From: Streptomyces sp. CBMA123 | GTDB lineage: Bacteria > Actinomycetota > Actinomycetes > Streptomycetales > Streptomycetaceae | Length of the DNA stretch: 37,718 nt | NCBI RefSeq assembly: GCF_014596465.1 | Contig: NZ_MECK01000618.1 | Coordinates: 1-37,718, forward strand | Direction of reading: 5' to 3' | Part shown: positions 1-16,542 of the stretch, in pieces | Layout of the letters: each line of letters opens with the position of its first letter | Position numbering within the stretch: the stretch's first letter is position 1 | Notes under the pieces: generated by a model | Database searches by the model: none | What the model was told of the DNA's origin: nothing | Seen by the model: the letters and a program-made list of their open reading frames with translations, nothing else | Program-made: the position numbers and the translations under genes

Positions 1-1
1 C

Positions 2-6252
<6,251 letters not shown>

Positions 6253-6256
<4 letters not shown>

Positions 6257-9200
6257 CCACGGCCTCGGCCGAGCCCCGCACCGGGCGACGACCCGGGCGG
6301 AGCTCCAATCTGAGCGACATCCTGCCGGTGGCGCCACTGCAGGAAGGACTGATGTTCCACGCGCAGTACCACCGCGAGGAACTCGACGTCTACACCGTGC
6401 AGTTGGTGCTGGACCTGGCCGGCGAACTGGACCCGGCGCGGCTGCGCGGCGCGGTCGCCGCCCTGCTGGAGCGCCACCCCAACCTGCGGGCGGCCTTCCG
6501 CTACCGCAAGAGCGGCGACCCGGTGCAGGTCGTGCCGCGCGAAGTCCCGCTCGACTGGCGGGAGGCCGACCTGCGGGCCGTCCCCGCCGCCGCCCAGGAG
6601 GCCGAGAGCGAGGAGCTCTGCCGGCGCGACCGGCTGCGCCCCTTCGACCTGGCCCGCCCGCCGCTGCTGCGCTTCAGCCTGCTGCGGCTGGCCGACCGGC
6701 AGCACCGGCTGGTGCTGACCTCCCACCAGATCGTCTTCGACGGCTGGTCCATGCCCATCGTGGTGCGCGAACTGTTCGCCTGCTACGCCGACGGCGGCGT
6801 CTCGCTGCCCCGCCCCGCCCCGTACAAGTCCTACCTGGCCCACCTGGCCCGGCAGGACCGCGCGGCGGCCGAGGCAGCCTGGACGGCCGCGCTGGACGGC
6901 TTCACCGAGCCCACCCGGCTGACCGGCGCGACCGGCTCCCCGGAAGCCCGCAGGGGCATGCCCGGCGAGCACGCCGTGGAGCTGGACGAGCGGGAGTTCG
7001 CCGCGCTCACCGGCTGGGCCCGCAGCCGGGGCCTGACCGTCAACACCGTGGTGCAGGGCGCCTGGGCGACCGTCCTGGGCACCCTGACCGGGCTGCGCGA
7101 CATCGTCTTCGGCGGCACCGTCTCCGGCCGCCCGCCGGAGCTGCCCGGGGTCGAGGGCATGGTCGGGCTCTTCATCAACACCCTGCCCGTCCGGGTCGAC
7201 CTGGACCCCGCGCAGAGCTTCACCGAGCTGCTGTCCGCCCTCCAGGACCGCCAGTCCCTGCTGCTCCCGCACCAGCACCTCGGCCTCAACACCATCCAGC
7301 GCATCGCCGGGGTCGGGGACCTCTTCGACAGCGTGCTGGTCTTCGAGAACTACCCGCTCGACCCGAAGGCGCTGGCCGGCGAGGTCGCCGGGCTGCGGCT
7401 CACCGGCCTGCGGGCCGGCGACGCCAACCACTACCCGCTCAGCCTGATGGCCCTGCCCGGCGAGCGGCTGCGGCTCCAAGTCGGCTACGACACCGCCCGG
7501 TTCACCCCGGCCGAGGCCGCCGTCGTCACCGAGCGGCTGCTGCACGTGCTGCGCACCGCCCAGGCCGAACCGGACCGCCCGCTCGGGCAGCTGGACCTGC
7601 TGCTGCCCGGCGAGCGCACCTGGCTGGCCGTCCCCGCCCCGGAGCCGGCCGAGACCGATCCGTGGACGGACGTGGTGGCGCGGGTCCAGGAGTTCGCCCG
7701 CACCACCCCCGCCGCGATCGCCGTCTCCGACGGCACCGAGCGGCTGACCTACCGCGAGCTGGCCGGCCGGGCCGGCGCCCTCTCCCGGGCGCTGGTCGCC
7801 GCGGGCGCCGCGACCGGACCGGTCGGCGTCCTGGCCCAGCCCGGCTGCGGCTTCGTCACCGCCGTGCTCGGCGTGCTCGGTGCGGGCGCCGCCTGGCTGC
7901 CGCTGGACGTCGCCGCCCCGGTCAGGCGCGGCGCCGTGCTGGCCGGCGAGGCGCACATCAGCGCCCTGCTGGCCGGCCCCGGCGAGCGGGCCATGGCCGC
8001 CGAACTGCTGGCCGAGGCCGGGCTGGACGTCCCGGTGCTGGAGCTGGGCACGGACGCCGCCAAGCGGCTGCCCGCCCCGCGCGGCGCCGGCGACGACCTG
8101 GCGTACGTCATCTTCACCTCGGGTTCCACCGGCCGCCCCAAGGGCGCCATGGTGCACCGGGCGGGCATGGTCAACCACCTGTTCGCCAAGATCGCCGACC
8201 TGGAGCTGGACGGGCACACCGTGCTGGTCCACAACGCCCCGGTCACCTTCGACATCTCGGTCTGGCAGATGCTCTCCGCGCTGGTCGTCGGCGGGCGGCT
8301 GCGGGTCACCGGCCGCGAACTCGCCGCAGACCCCCGGGCACTGTTCGGCCTGGTCGCCCCCGAGGGCGTCACCGTGCTGGAGGTCGTCCCCTCGCTGCTG
8401 CGCACCGCCCTGGACAGCTGGGACGACGGCGCCGAGCCGCCCGTCCTGGACGGGCTGCGCAAGCTGGTCGTCACCGGCGAGGCGCTGCCCGCCGACCTGG
8501 CGCACCGCTGGTTCGCCCGCTACCCGGCGATCCCGCTGGTCAACGCGTACGGGCCGACCGAGTGCTCGGACGACGTCACCCACGCCGTGATCGGCTCCCC
8601 GGCCGAACTGGACTCGGTGCGCGCCCCGATCGGCCGGGCGGTGCGCGGCACCGGCCTGTACGTCCTGGACCACGCGCTGCGCCCCGTCCCGGACGGCGTC
8701 CCCGGCGAGCTGTACGTGGGCGGGCGCGGCGTCGGCCGCGGCTACCTCGACCAGCCCGGCCGCACCGCCGCGGTGTTCGTCGCCGACCCGTTCAGCCCGC
8801 TGCCGGGCGCCCGGATGTACCGCACCGGCGACCGGGTGATCCGGCGGCCGGACGGCCGGCTGGAGTTCCTGGAGCGGGTCGACCACCAGGTCAAGATCCG
8901 CGGCCACCGGATCGAGCCCGGCGAGGTCGAGGCCGCGCTGCGCTCGATCGACCGGATCGGCGACGCCGTGGTGGTGGTCCGCCGCGGCGGGGCCGGCGAC
9001 GCCCGGCTGGTCGGCTACGTCACCGGCGACCTCGACCCGGCCTGGGGCCGGGCGGCGGCCGCCGCGATCCTGCCCGAGTACATGGTGCCCTCCGCCCTGG
9101 TGGTGCTGGACGCCCTGCCGCTGACCCCCAACGGCAAGGTGGACCGCACGGCGCTGCCCGAGGCCGACCTCGCCGCCTCGACCGGCCGCGGCCCGCGCAC

Positions 9201-12200
9201 CCCCCAGGAGGAGGTGCTGTGCGCCGCCTTCGCCGAGGTGCTCGACCTGCCGAAGGTCGGCATCGACGAGGACTTCTTCCAACTCGGCGGCCACTCGCTG
9301 CTCGCCACCCGGCTGGTCAGCCGGGTGCGCACGCTGCTCGGCGCCGAACTGGCGATCCGCACCCTGTTCGAGGCCCCCACGGTGGCCTCGCTGGCCGGCC
9401 GGCTCACCCAGGACGCCGTCCGCCCCGCGCTGACCGCCGGGCGGCGCCCGGACCTGCTGCCGCTGTCGTACGCCCAGCAGCGGCTCTGGTTCCTGGACCG
9501 GCTGGAGGGCCCCTCCGCCACCTACAACCTGCCCTGGACGCTGCGGCTGCGCGGACCGCTGGACCGCGCCGCGCTGACCGCCGCGCTCACCGACGTGGTC
9601 GAGCGGCACGAGAGCCTGCGCACCGTCTTCCCGGACCGCGACGGGCTGCCGTACCAGCGCGTCCTGTCGGTCGGACAGGCCGCCGTCGAACTGCCGGTCC
9701 GCGAGCTGCCCGTCCGCGAGCCGGCCTCGGCCGAACCGCTTGAGGCCGAACTCGCCCGGGCCGCCGAGGAGTTCGCCACCGGCGGCTTCGACCTGGCGAA
9801 CCGCCCGCCGATCCGCGCCACCCTGCTCGCGGCCGGCCCCGAGGACCACCTGCTGGTCGTGGTGATCCACCACATCGCCGGCGACGGCTGGTCCAACGGC
9901 CCGCTCGCCCGGGACCTCTCCACCGCCTACGCCGCCCGGCTGGCCGGCCGCGCGCCCGCCTGGACGCCGCTGCCGGTGCAGTACGCCGACTACGCGCTCT
10001 GGCAGCGCGAACTGCTCGGCGCGGAGGGCGACCACGAGTCCCTCGTCGCCCGCCAGATCGCCTACTGGAAGGAACAGTTGGCCGGGCTCCCGGCCGAGCT
10101 CCAGCTGCCGGTGGAGAACGCCCGCCGGGCCACCGCCGGCTACCGCGGCGCCGGCGTCCGCTTCGCCGTCCCGGCCGAGCTGCACCAACGGGCGGTCGCC
10201 CTGGCCCGGCAGAGCGGGGCCAGCCTGTTCATGGTGCTCCAGGCCGCGCTGGCCACCCTGTACGGCCGACTCGGCGCGGGTGAGGACATCCCGCTCGGCA
10301 CCCCGATCGCCGGCCGCACCGACGACGCCCTGGACGACCTGGTCGGGATGTTCGTCAACACCCTGGTGCTGCGCACCGACCTGGGCGGCGACCCGACCTT
10401 CCGCGAACTGCTGGACCGGGTCAAGGCCACCGACCTGGCCGCCTACGCCCACCAGGACCTGCCGTTCGAGAAGCTGGTCGACGCCCTCGGCCCCGAGCGC
10501 GCCCCGGCCCGCAACCCGCTGTTCCAGACCCTGCTGGCGCTGCACAACAACGCCGCCGCCCGGCTGGAGCTGCCCGGCATCACCGCGGAGGCGGGCGCGG
10601 CCGAGCTGGGCGTGGCCCGGCTCGACCTCAGTTTCGAGCTCGCCGAGCAGTCCGGGCCGGACGGCCCCGCCGGCCTGACCGGCCGGCTGGAGTACAGCAC
10701 CGACCTGTTCAGCGCGGCCGGCGCCCAGCGCCTCGCCGACCGGCTGGTGCACCTGCTGGGCGCCCTGGTCGACCAGCCGGACCGGCCGATCAGCGCCGCC
10801 CCGGTGCTGCTGCCCGGCGAACAGCGGGAGCTGACGGCCGCCGGGAGCGGCGCCGACGCCCTGGGCGACGGGCAGTCGCTGGCCGCCCTGCTGGAGGCCA
10901 CCGCGGACGCCCACCCGGACGCCATCGCGCTCGACTTCGCCGACCAGCGGCTCGACTTCGCCGAACTGCACCGGCGCGCCAACCGGCTCGCCCGCACCCT
11001 GGTCGCCCGGGGCGCGGCCCCGGACGAGCTGGTGGCGATCGCGCTGCCGCGCTCGGTCGACCTGGTGGTGACGGCGCTCGCGGTGATCAAGTCCGGAGCC
11101 GCCTACCTGCCGATCGACCCGTCCTACCCGGCCGACCGGATCGCCGGGATGGTCAAGGACGCCCGGCCGGTGCTGACCGTCACCACGGCTGAGGCGGCCG
11201 CCGCCGTCCCCGGCCTGGACGCCGGCCCGCTCCTCCTCCTGGACGACCCGGCCACCCGTACCGCCCAGGCCGCCCTGGACGCGGACCACCTGCGCCCGGC
11301 CGAACTGGCCGCACCGGTACGGCCCGCGCACGCCGCGTACGTCATCTACACCTCGGGCTCCACCGGCCGCCCCAAGGGCGTCGTGGTGCCGCGCGGCGCG
11401 CTGCTCAACCACCTGCTGGACCTGGCGGGCCGGCTCGACCTCACCCCGGGTCGCACCCTGCTGGCCGTCACCACCTTCGGCTTCGACATCGCCAACCTGG
11501 AGCTGCTGGCCCCGCTGCTCGGCGGCGCCCGACTGGTGGTCGCCCCGCTGGAGACGGTCCGCGACCCGGACCTGCTCGCCGGACTGATCGGCAGCAGCCG
11601 ACCGGACGTCCTCCAGGCCACCCCGACACTGTGGCACGCACTGGTCACCACCCGGCCGCAGTCCCTGGCCGGGCTGCACGTCCTGACCGGCGGCGAGGCG
11701 CTGTCCCCGACCCTGGCCACGGCGCTGACCGGCGCCGCCGCGAAGGTCAGCAACCTGTACGGCCCGACCGAGGCCACCATCTGGTCGCTGGCCGCGGACG
11801 TCCCGCCCGGCCACACCGGCACCCCGCCGATCGGCCGCCCGCTGGCCGGCAACCAGGTCCGGCTGCTGGACGCCGCGCTGCGCCCGGTGCCACCGGGGGT
11901 CGTCGGAGAGCTGTACCTGTCCGGCACCGGCCTCGCCCGGGGCTACCTGGACCGCCCCGGCCTGACCGCCGAACGCTTCACGGCCGACCCGTACGGGCCG
12001 CCCGGCTCCCGGACGTACCGCACCGGGGACCTCGCCCGCTGGCGGCCGGACGGCTCGGTCGACTACCTCGGCCGGGTCGACCACCAGGTGAAGATTCGCG
12101 GCTTCCGGATCGAACTCGGCGAGATCGAGGCAGTGCTGACCGACCATCCGCTGGTCGAACGGGCCACCGTGATCGACCGGGAGGATTCCCCCGGCGAACG

Positions 12201-13428
12201 CCGGCTGGTCGCCTACCTGGTGCCCGCCGGCCCCGAACGGCCCGAACCCGCCGCGCTACGGGCCCACTTGGCGGCCGCGCTGCCGGAGTACATGCTCCCG
12301 GCCGCCTACGTCCCGCTGGAAGCCCTGCCGCTCACCCCGAACGCCAAGGTGGACCGCAAGGCGCTGCCCGCGCCCGGGGCCGACGACCGGGCGGTGGCCC
12401 GCTCGGACGGCCGCGCCCCCAGCGGGCCGGTGGAACTCGCGCTCGGCCGGGTGTTCGCCGAGGTGCTCGGCCTGGACCGGGTCGGGGCCGAGGACGGCTT
12501 CTTCGAGCTGGGCGGCGACAGCCTGAAGTCCATCCAGCTGGTCAGCCGGGCCCGCGCGGCCGGGCTGTCGCTCACCCCCGCCGACGTCTTCGCGCACCGC
12601 ACCGTGGCCGGGCTGGCCCTGGTGGCCGGCACGGTCGACGGCACCGGTGTGCCCGAGGACCCGTTCGCGCCCGTCCTGGCCGTCCGCCCGACCGGCACCG
12701 GCCGGCCGCTGTTCTGCGTGCACGGTGCCGTCGGACTCGGCTGGCCTTTCCTGACCCTCGCCGCGGAAATTGACACGGACATTCCCGTGTACGCATTCCA
12801 GGCGGCTGGGGTACGCTCCTCGGAAAAGGCCCCGGAGTCCGTCCGGGAAATCGCCGGAAAATATCTCGGCGAAATGCTGGAAATCCAGCCGCAGGGGCCC
12901 TATCGTATTCTCGGCTGGTCGTTCGGAGGGGTCGTCGCCCACGAGATCGCCGTCCAGTTGCAGGCCCGCGGCGAACAGGTCGAACTGCTCGCGGACCTGG
13001 ACGGCTACCCCGGCAGCGGCTCGCCGGCCGAGGACGCGCCGGACGACGCGGCCGTCCTGGCCGAACTGCTCGAACGGGCCGGCCTCCCCGGCGACGGCCC
13101 GGCCGACCTCACCGCCGCCCGCAAGCGCCTCGCCGAAGCCGGCAACGCACTCGCGGAGCTGGACGAGACCGAGCTGGTCAGGCTGCTCGGGGTGATCCGC
13201 ACCCACAGCCTGCTGGGCGACGCCCACCGGCCCGGCCGCTACCAGGGCGACCTGCTGCTGTTCACGGCCACCCGCGGCCTCGCTCCCGGCGACCCGGACG
13301 CCGAGTCCTGGCGGGAGCACGTGACCGGCGACATCCTCCGGCACCCGGTCGACAGCGACCACGACTCGATGCTCGAACCGGCGCCGGCCGCATTCATCGG
13401 AAAGACCCTGACGGCCGTCCTGACCTAA
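6253..13428 (+). CDS. Non-ribosomal peptide synthetase, C-A-PCP-C-A-PCP-TE (terminal)
   Basis: This 2391-aa NRPS starts at a GTG overlapping the upstream stop (GTGA) behind a GGGGGA ribosome site, so it is translationally coupled. The order is: C1 (22-465); A1 (470-965); PCP1 (Ser1015, LGGHSLL); C2 (1065-1500, HHIAGDG, His1206/1207); A2 (1540-2040); PCP2 (Ser2090, LGGDSL); and a type I thioesterase (2136-2391, GWSFGG with Ser2223, probable catalytic His2370). C1 has DCL-type features (APLQEGLMFH, VGLFINTLPVRV), as expected after an epimerase, but its active-site motif reads HQIVFDG, with Gln159 in place of the catalytic second His. A1 has the same pocket residues as A1 of the upstream gene (D-I-W-E-V-T-A-D-D). 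A2 reads D-I-L-Q-L-G-L-I-W, the textbook glycine code. The gene would add X, then Gly, and release the chain. Codons for the first part of the TE are poorer in third-position G/C than their surroundings. Confidence 0.96.
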
Positions 13429-13512
13429 AGGCGGCCGCCCCGGAAACCACCCCGGGGGCACTGCGCCCGAAAACCGGACGATTTCCGGGAATTCCGAAAG
13501 GACCGAGAAATC

Positions 13513-13719
13513 ATGAGTAATCCGTTCGACGACGAGCAGGGCACCTTCCTCGTCCTCGCCAACCACGAGAACCAGCACAGCCTCTGGCCCGCCTTCGCGG
13601 AGGTCCCGGCTGGCTGGCGGACCGTCAAGGGCGCGAGCACCCGGCAGGAGGCGCTGGACCACATCGAGCGCACCTGGACCGACCTGCGCCCGCAGAGCCT
13701 GATCGACGCCACCGCCTGA
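13513..13719 (+). CDS. MbtH-like NRPS accessory protein
   Basis: This is a 68-aa protein with the family's hallmark residues: NxExQHSLWP near residues 18-27, PAGW, and DLRPQSL near the C-terminus. MbtH proteins bind the N-terminal part of adenylation domains and help their folding and activity. It lies 84 bp after the terminal NRPS on the same strand, so it most likely serves the A domains encoded just upstream. The ATG follows a GAAAGGA ribosome site. Length is normal for the family. The identification is firm; which A domains need it cannot be read from sequence. Confidence 0.96.
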   Translation: MSNPFDDEQGTFLVLANHENQHSLWPAFAEVPAGWRTVKGASTRQEALDHIERTWTDLRPQSLIDATA

Positions 13720-13725
13720 GCACCG

Positions 13726-13822
13726 CACCGCACCCGCCCGGGCACCGCACCCGCCCGGGCACCGCACCCGCCCGGGCACCGCACCCGCCCGGGCACCGCA
13801 CCCGCCCGGGCACCGCACCCGC
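13726..13822 (+). repeat. 17-bp tandem repeat between mbtH-like gene and ACP gene
   Basis: Five perfect head-to-tail copies of CACCGCACCCGCCCGGG run from 13726 to 13810, followed by a 12-bp partial copy. The array fills most of the 133-bp gap between the mbtH-like stop and the ACP start. The unit is not a multiple of three and no real gene covers it. Such perfect arrays usually arise by slippage and vary in copy number between strains. Confidence 0.95.
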
Positions 13823-13852
13823 ACCACCCACCCAACACCCGAGGAGCACCCC

Positions 13853-14101
13853 ATGAGCACCGTCGCCATCTCCGAGCCCAAGGTCCGCGAGATCGTCGCC
13901 GACTGCCTCGACCTCGAGCTCGACGAGCTGACCCTCACCGACCACTTCATCGACCACTACGGCGCCGACTCGCTGAACGCCATCGAGGTCCTCGCCCGCC
14001 TGGAGAAGGAGTTCCACGTCACCATCCCCCAGGAGGAGCTGCCCAACATGGTCAACCTGGCCGCCGTGCTGGAGGTCCTCTCCCGGGCGACCGCCCGATG
14101 A
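13853..14101 (+). CDS. Acyl carrier protein (type II PKS/FAS type)
   Basis: This is an 82-aa stand-alone carrier protein. The phosphopantetheine site is GADSLNAIEVL with Ser40, and GADSL is typical of acyl rather than peptidyl carrier proteins. The acidic helix II and overall length match discrete ACPs. The ATG follows GAGGAG. It is the first gene of a KS, CLF-like, KR and methyltransferase cassette, so it should carry the growing polyketide or acyl chain. The stop lies inside an intergenic repeat that links it to the KS gene. That it serves this cassette rather than primary fatty-acid synthesis is inferred from context. Confidence 0.95.
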   Translation: MSTVAISEPKVREIVADCLDLELDELTLTDHFIDHYGADSLNAIEVLARLEKEFHVTIPQEELPNMVNLAAVLEVLSRATAR

Positions 14102-14179
14102 GCGGGCGGAGCGATCGAGCCATCAAGAGGCGCGCGTGGGCGCATGCCCCCGCCGAGCGTAGGGAGGCGGGCGCATGAG
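14098..14179 (+). repeat. ~80-bp intergenic repeat, copy 1 (ACP-KS junction)
   Basis: The sequence from the ACP stop (ATGAGCGGGCGG...) to the KS start (...GGCGCATGAG) aligns nearly end to end with the sequence between the KS and CLF-like genes (copy 2). Conserved blocks include GCGCGTGGGCG and CGCCGAGCG. Each copy starts at an ATGAG that contains the upstream gene's stop and ends at the ATGAG that starts the downstream gene. Confidence 0.8.
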
Positions 14180-15407
14180 CACCCCGCAGCGCGTGGTGGT
14201 GACCGGTATCGGCGTCCTGTCGAGCATCGGCAACGGCGTCGAGGACTTCACCTCGGCCCTGCGCGAGGGCCGCTGCGGCGCCGGTCCGATCACCAGCTTC
14301 GACACCACGGGCTTCCTGCGCACCAACGGCCACGAGGTCGACGGCTTCGAACCGGAGCAGTGGATCCACCGCCTCGACATCGAACAGCTCGGCCGCGCCA
14401 CCCAGTTCGCCGTCGCGGCGGCCCGGATGGCCGTCCAGGACGCCGGCCTCGACGAGCAGGAGCTCGCCGGACTGCGCGCCCAGGTCACCATCGGCACCAC
14501 CGACGGCGAGGCTCCCGAGCTGGACAAGCTGATGGCGGAGTCGGTCGCGGAGGGGCCGGAGCACCCGGCCGACCAGCTGGTGGCCGGCCGTCTGCCGGCC
14601 CACCAGCTGGCCCTGGCGATCGCCCGGGAGCTGCGGCTCCCCCGGGTCGTCCCGGCCGTCCTCGGCACCGCCTGCGCGGCCGGCAACTACGCGATCGGCG
14701 ACGGCTTCGACGCGGTGCGCACCGGCGAGGCGGACATCGCCGTCGTCGGCGGCGCGGACGCGCTCTGCCGCCGCACCTTCGCCGGGTTCAGCCGGCTCGG
14801 CCTGGTCTCCTCCGACGTCTGCCGTCCCTTCGACGCCGACCGCGAGGGACTGCTCACGGCCGAGGGCGCGGGGGTCCTCGTCCTGGAGACGCTCGAGTCC
14901 GCCCGACGCCGCGGCGCCCGGATCTACGCCGAACTGCTCGGCTACGGGCTCAACTGCGACGCCCACCACCCGACCGCGCCCGACCAGTCGAGCGTCGCCC
15001 GCTGCATGGAGCTGGCGCTCGCCGACGCCGGGGTCAAGGCGGCCGAGGTGGACCTCGTCTCCGCCCACGGCACCGGCACCCCCACCAACGACATCACCGA
15101 GACCCGCGCGATCCGCGAGGTCTTCGGCGACACCCCGCCGCGCACCGTCGCCCTCAAGGCGATGCTCGGCCACTCGATGGGCGCGGCGAGCGCGCTCGGT
15201 GCGGCCGCCGCGGCGCTCGCGCTGACCCACGGGTTCATCCCGCCCACCGTCAACCACCGCACCACCGACCCCCAGTGCCAGATCGACTGCGTGCCCAACC
15301 ACTCCGTCCCCGCGGACCTCCGGGTGGTGGTCAACAACGGACTGGCTTTCGGCGGCAACAACGCCTCCGTCGTCCTGGGGCGCCACGAGGAGGAGTCCAG
15401 CCGATGA
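14175..15407 (+). CDS. Beta-ketoacyl-ACP synthase (KS-alpha type, catalytically complete)
   Basis: This 410-aa condensing enzyme has the full thiolase-fold Cys-His-His set: Cys167 in GTACAAGNYA, His298 in SAHGTGTPTND and His333 in LGHSMGAAS, with Lys328 just before. It should elongate ACP-bound chains by decarboxylative condensation with malonyl-ACP. It is followed by a shorter KS-like gene that lacks these residues, giving the KS-alpha/CLF layout of type II polyketide synthases rather than a lone FabF. The ATG at 14175 is supported by AGGGAGG upstream and by the family N-terminus RVVVTGIGVLSSIG. A neighbouring KR and no visible aromatase or cyclase point to a reduced linear product (inference). 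Confidence 0.95.
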   Translation: MSTPQRVVVTGIGVLSSIGNGVEDFTSALREGRCGAGPITSFDTTGFLRTNGHEVDGFEPEQWIHRLDIEQLGRATQFAVAAARMAVQDAGLDEQELAGLRAQVTIGTTDGEAPELDKLMAESVAEGPEHPADQLVAGRLPAHQLALAIARELRLPRVVPAVLGTACAAGNYAIGDGFDAVRTGEADIAVVGGADALCRRTFAGFSRLGLVSSDVCRPFDADREGLLTAEGAGVLVLETLESARRRGARIYAELLGYGLNCDAHHPTAPDQSSVARCMELALADAGVKAAEVDLVSAHGTGTPTNDITETRAIREVFGDTPPRTVALKAMLGHSMGAASALGAAAAALALTHGFIPPTVNHRTTDPQCQIDCVPNHSVPADLRVVVNNGLAFGGNNASVVLGRHEEESSR

Positions 15408-15512
15408 GCGAGCGCAGCGAGCGAACCGTCAAGTGGAGCGCGTGGGCGAATGCCCCCCGCCGAGCGCAGCGAGGTGGGCGCATGAGCGAGCGCAGCGAGG
15501 TGGGCGCATGAG
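15404..15512 (+). repeat. Intergenic repeat copy 2 plus a short third unit (KS-CLF junction)
   Basis: Copy 2 runs from the KS stop at 15404 to the ATGAG at 15482. A third, shortened unit (ATGAGCGAGCGCAGCGAGG to the ATGAG at 15508) follows directly. The GAGCGNAGCGAG core is seen in many actinobacterial intergenic regions. It creates spurious starts encoding Met-Ser-Glu-Arg-Ser-Glu, which is why upstream starts for the next gene should be distrusted. Confidence 0.85.
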
Positions 15513-16542
15513 CTCCACGACGATCCACCGGGACCGGCCGCTGATCACCGCGTGGTCCGCCGTCTCCCCGTTCGGCCTCGGCCGCGACGCGTTCGCGGCC
15601 GGGGTCGGCCGGGGGGAACCGGCCCACGAGGTCCCCGACTTCGACACCCGCAAGGTACTCGGGAAGGCCGGCACCCGCACCTTCGACCGGGCCACCGGCC
15701 TGGCCGTCACCGCCGTCCGCGAACTCCTCGGCGAGGCCGAGGCCGCGCGGAACCCGATCGCCACCGGCGGTGGCACCGCCCTCGTCCTCGGCACCACCCT
15801 CGGCAGCGCCCAGAGCGCCGCCGGGTTCAGCCGGGCCTCCTTCGAGGGCGACAAGCCCTACGACGTGCCCGCCCAGCTGATGCCCAACGTGCTGATGAAC
15901 GGCCCGGCCGCGGCCACCGCCATCCGCTTCGACCTCAAGGGCCCCAACACCACCCTGGCCGGCGGCGCCGCCGGCGGCCTGCTCGCCCTCGGCTACGCCC
16001 GCCGTCTGCTGGCGGCCGGCCGCGCCGAGCGCGCCGTGGTCGGCGCGGTGGAGGAGCAGTCCGAGACCCGCGAGTGGCTGGCCGGCGACCACCACCAGCC
16101 GATCGGCGAGGGCAGCGCCGTGCTGCTGCTGGAGACCGAGCGGACGCTGCCGCCCGGCCGCCGGGTGCTGGCCGAACTGCTCGCCCTGGACGTCCGGTTG
16201 GACATCGACGACGACCCCTCGGCGGCCCTGGCCGCCACCGTCCGCGACGCCCTCGCCCAGGCCGACGCGACGCCCGACCAGGTCTGGGCCGCGGCCGTCA
16301 CCGGGCAGCCGGCCGAGGCACAGCTCGCCGCACTGGTCGGCACCGAGGCCGTCAGCCGGATCCGCACGGCTGAACTCCTCGGCGACACCGGCTCCGCGGG
16401 CACCGTCTTCTCCCTCGCCACCGTCCTGTCCCTGGCCGAGCACGACCCCGCGGCCGCCGGCCGCCTCGCCGTGATCGCCTCGCTCGACCACCAGGGCCTG
16501 GCCGCCTGCGCCGTCCTGCGCCTCACCGGCGGTGGCCGATGA
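15508..16542 (+). CDS. Ketosynthase-like chain-length-factor (CLF-like) protein, catalytically dead
   Basis: This 344-aa protein has the KS fold pattern (N-terminal ITAWSAVSPFG, central GPNTTLAGGAAGG) but no catalytic residues. The Cys position is Gly in LAGGAAGG, the first His region reads VTGQPAEAQ, and the second reads LGDTGSAG with Asp for His. It is about 60 residues shorter than a normal KS or CLF. Loss of all three residues beside an intact KS is what a KS-beta/CLF partner looks like; such partners form the heterodimer that sets chain length. ATG 15508 is chosen because GAGGTGG precedes it; the GTG at 15433 lies in the repeat. It overlaps the KR gene by ATGA. Confidence 0.85.
   Translation: MSSTTIHRDRPLITAWSAVSPFGLGRDAFAAGVGRGEPAHEVPDFDTRKVLGKAGTRTFDRATGLAVTAVRELLGEAEAARNPIATGGGTALVLGTTLGSAQSAAGFSRASFEGDKPYDVPAQLMPNVLMNGPAAATAIRFDLKGPNTTLAGGAAGGLLALGYARRLLAAGRAERAVVGAVEEQSETREWLAGDHHQPIGEGSAVLLLETERTLPPGRRVLAELLALDVRLDIDDDPSAALAATVRDALAQADATPDQVWAAAVTGQPAEAQLAALVGTEAVSRIRTAELLGDTGSAGTVFSLATVLSLAEHDPAAAGRLAVIASLDHQGLAACAVLRLTGGGR

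Noticed and set aside
13726..13822. Tandem array considered as a CRISPR
   Set aside because: The 17-bp units abut directly with no unique spacers, and no cas genes are present.
15433..15507. Upstream GTG start for the CLF-like gene, adding 25 residues
   Set aside because: It lies in the intergenic repeat and encodes repeat-derived sequence. ATG 15508 has its own ribosome site and the family N-terminus.
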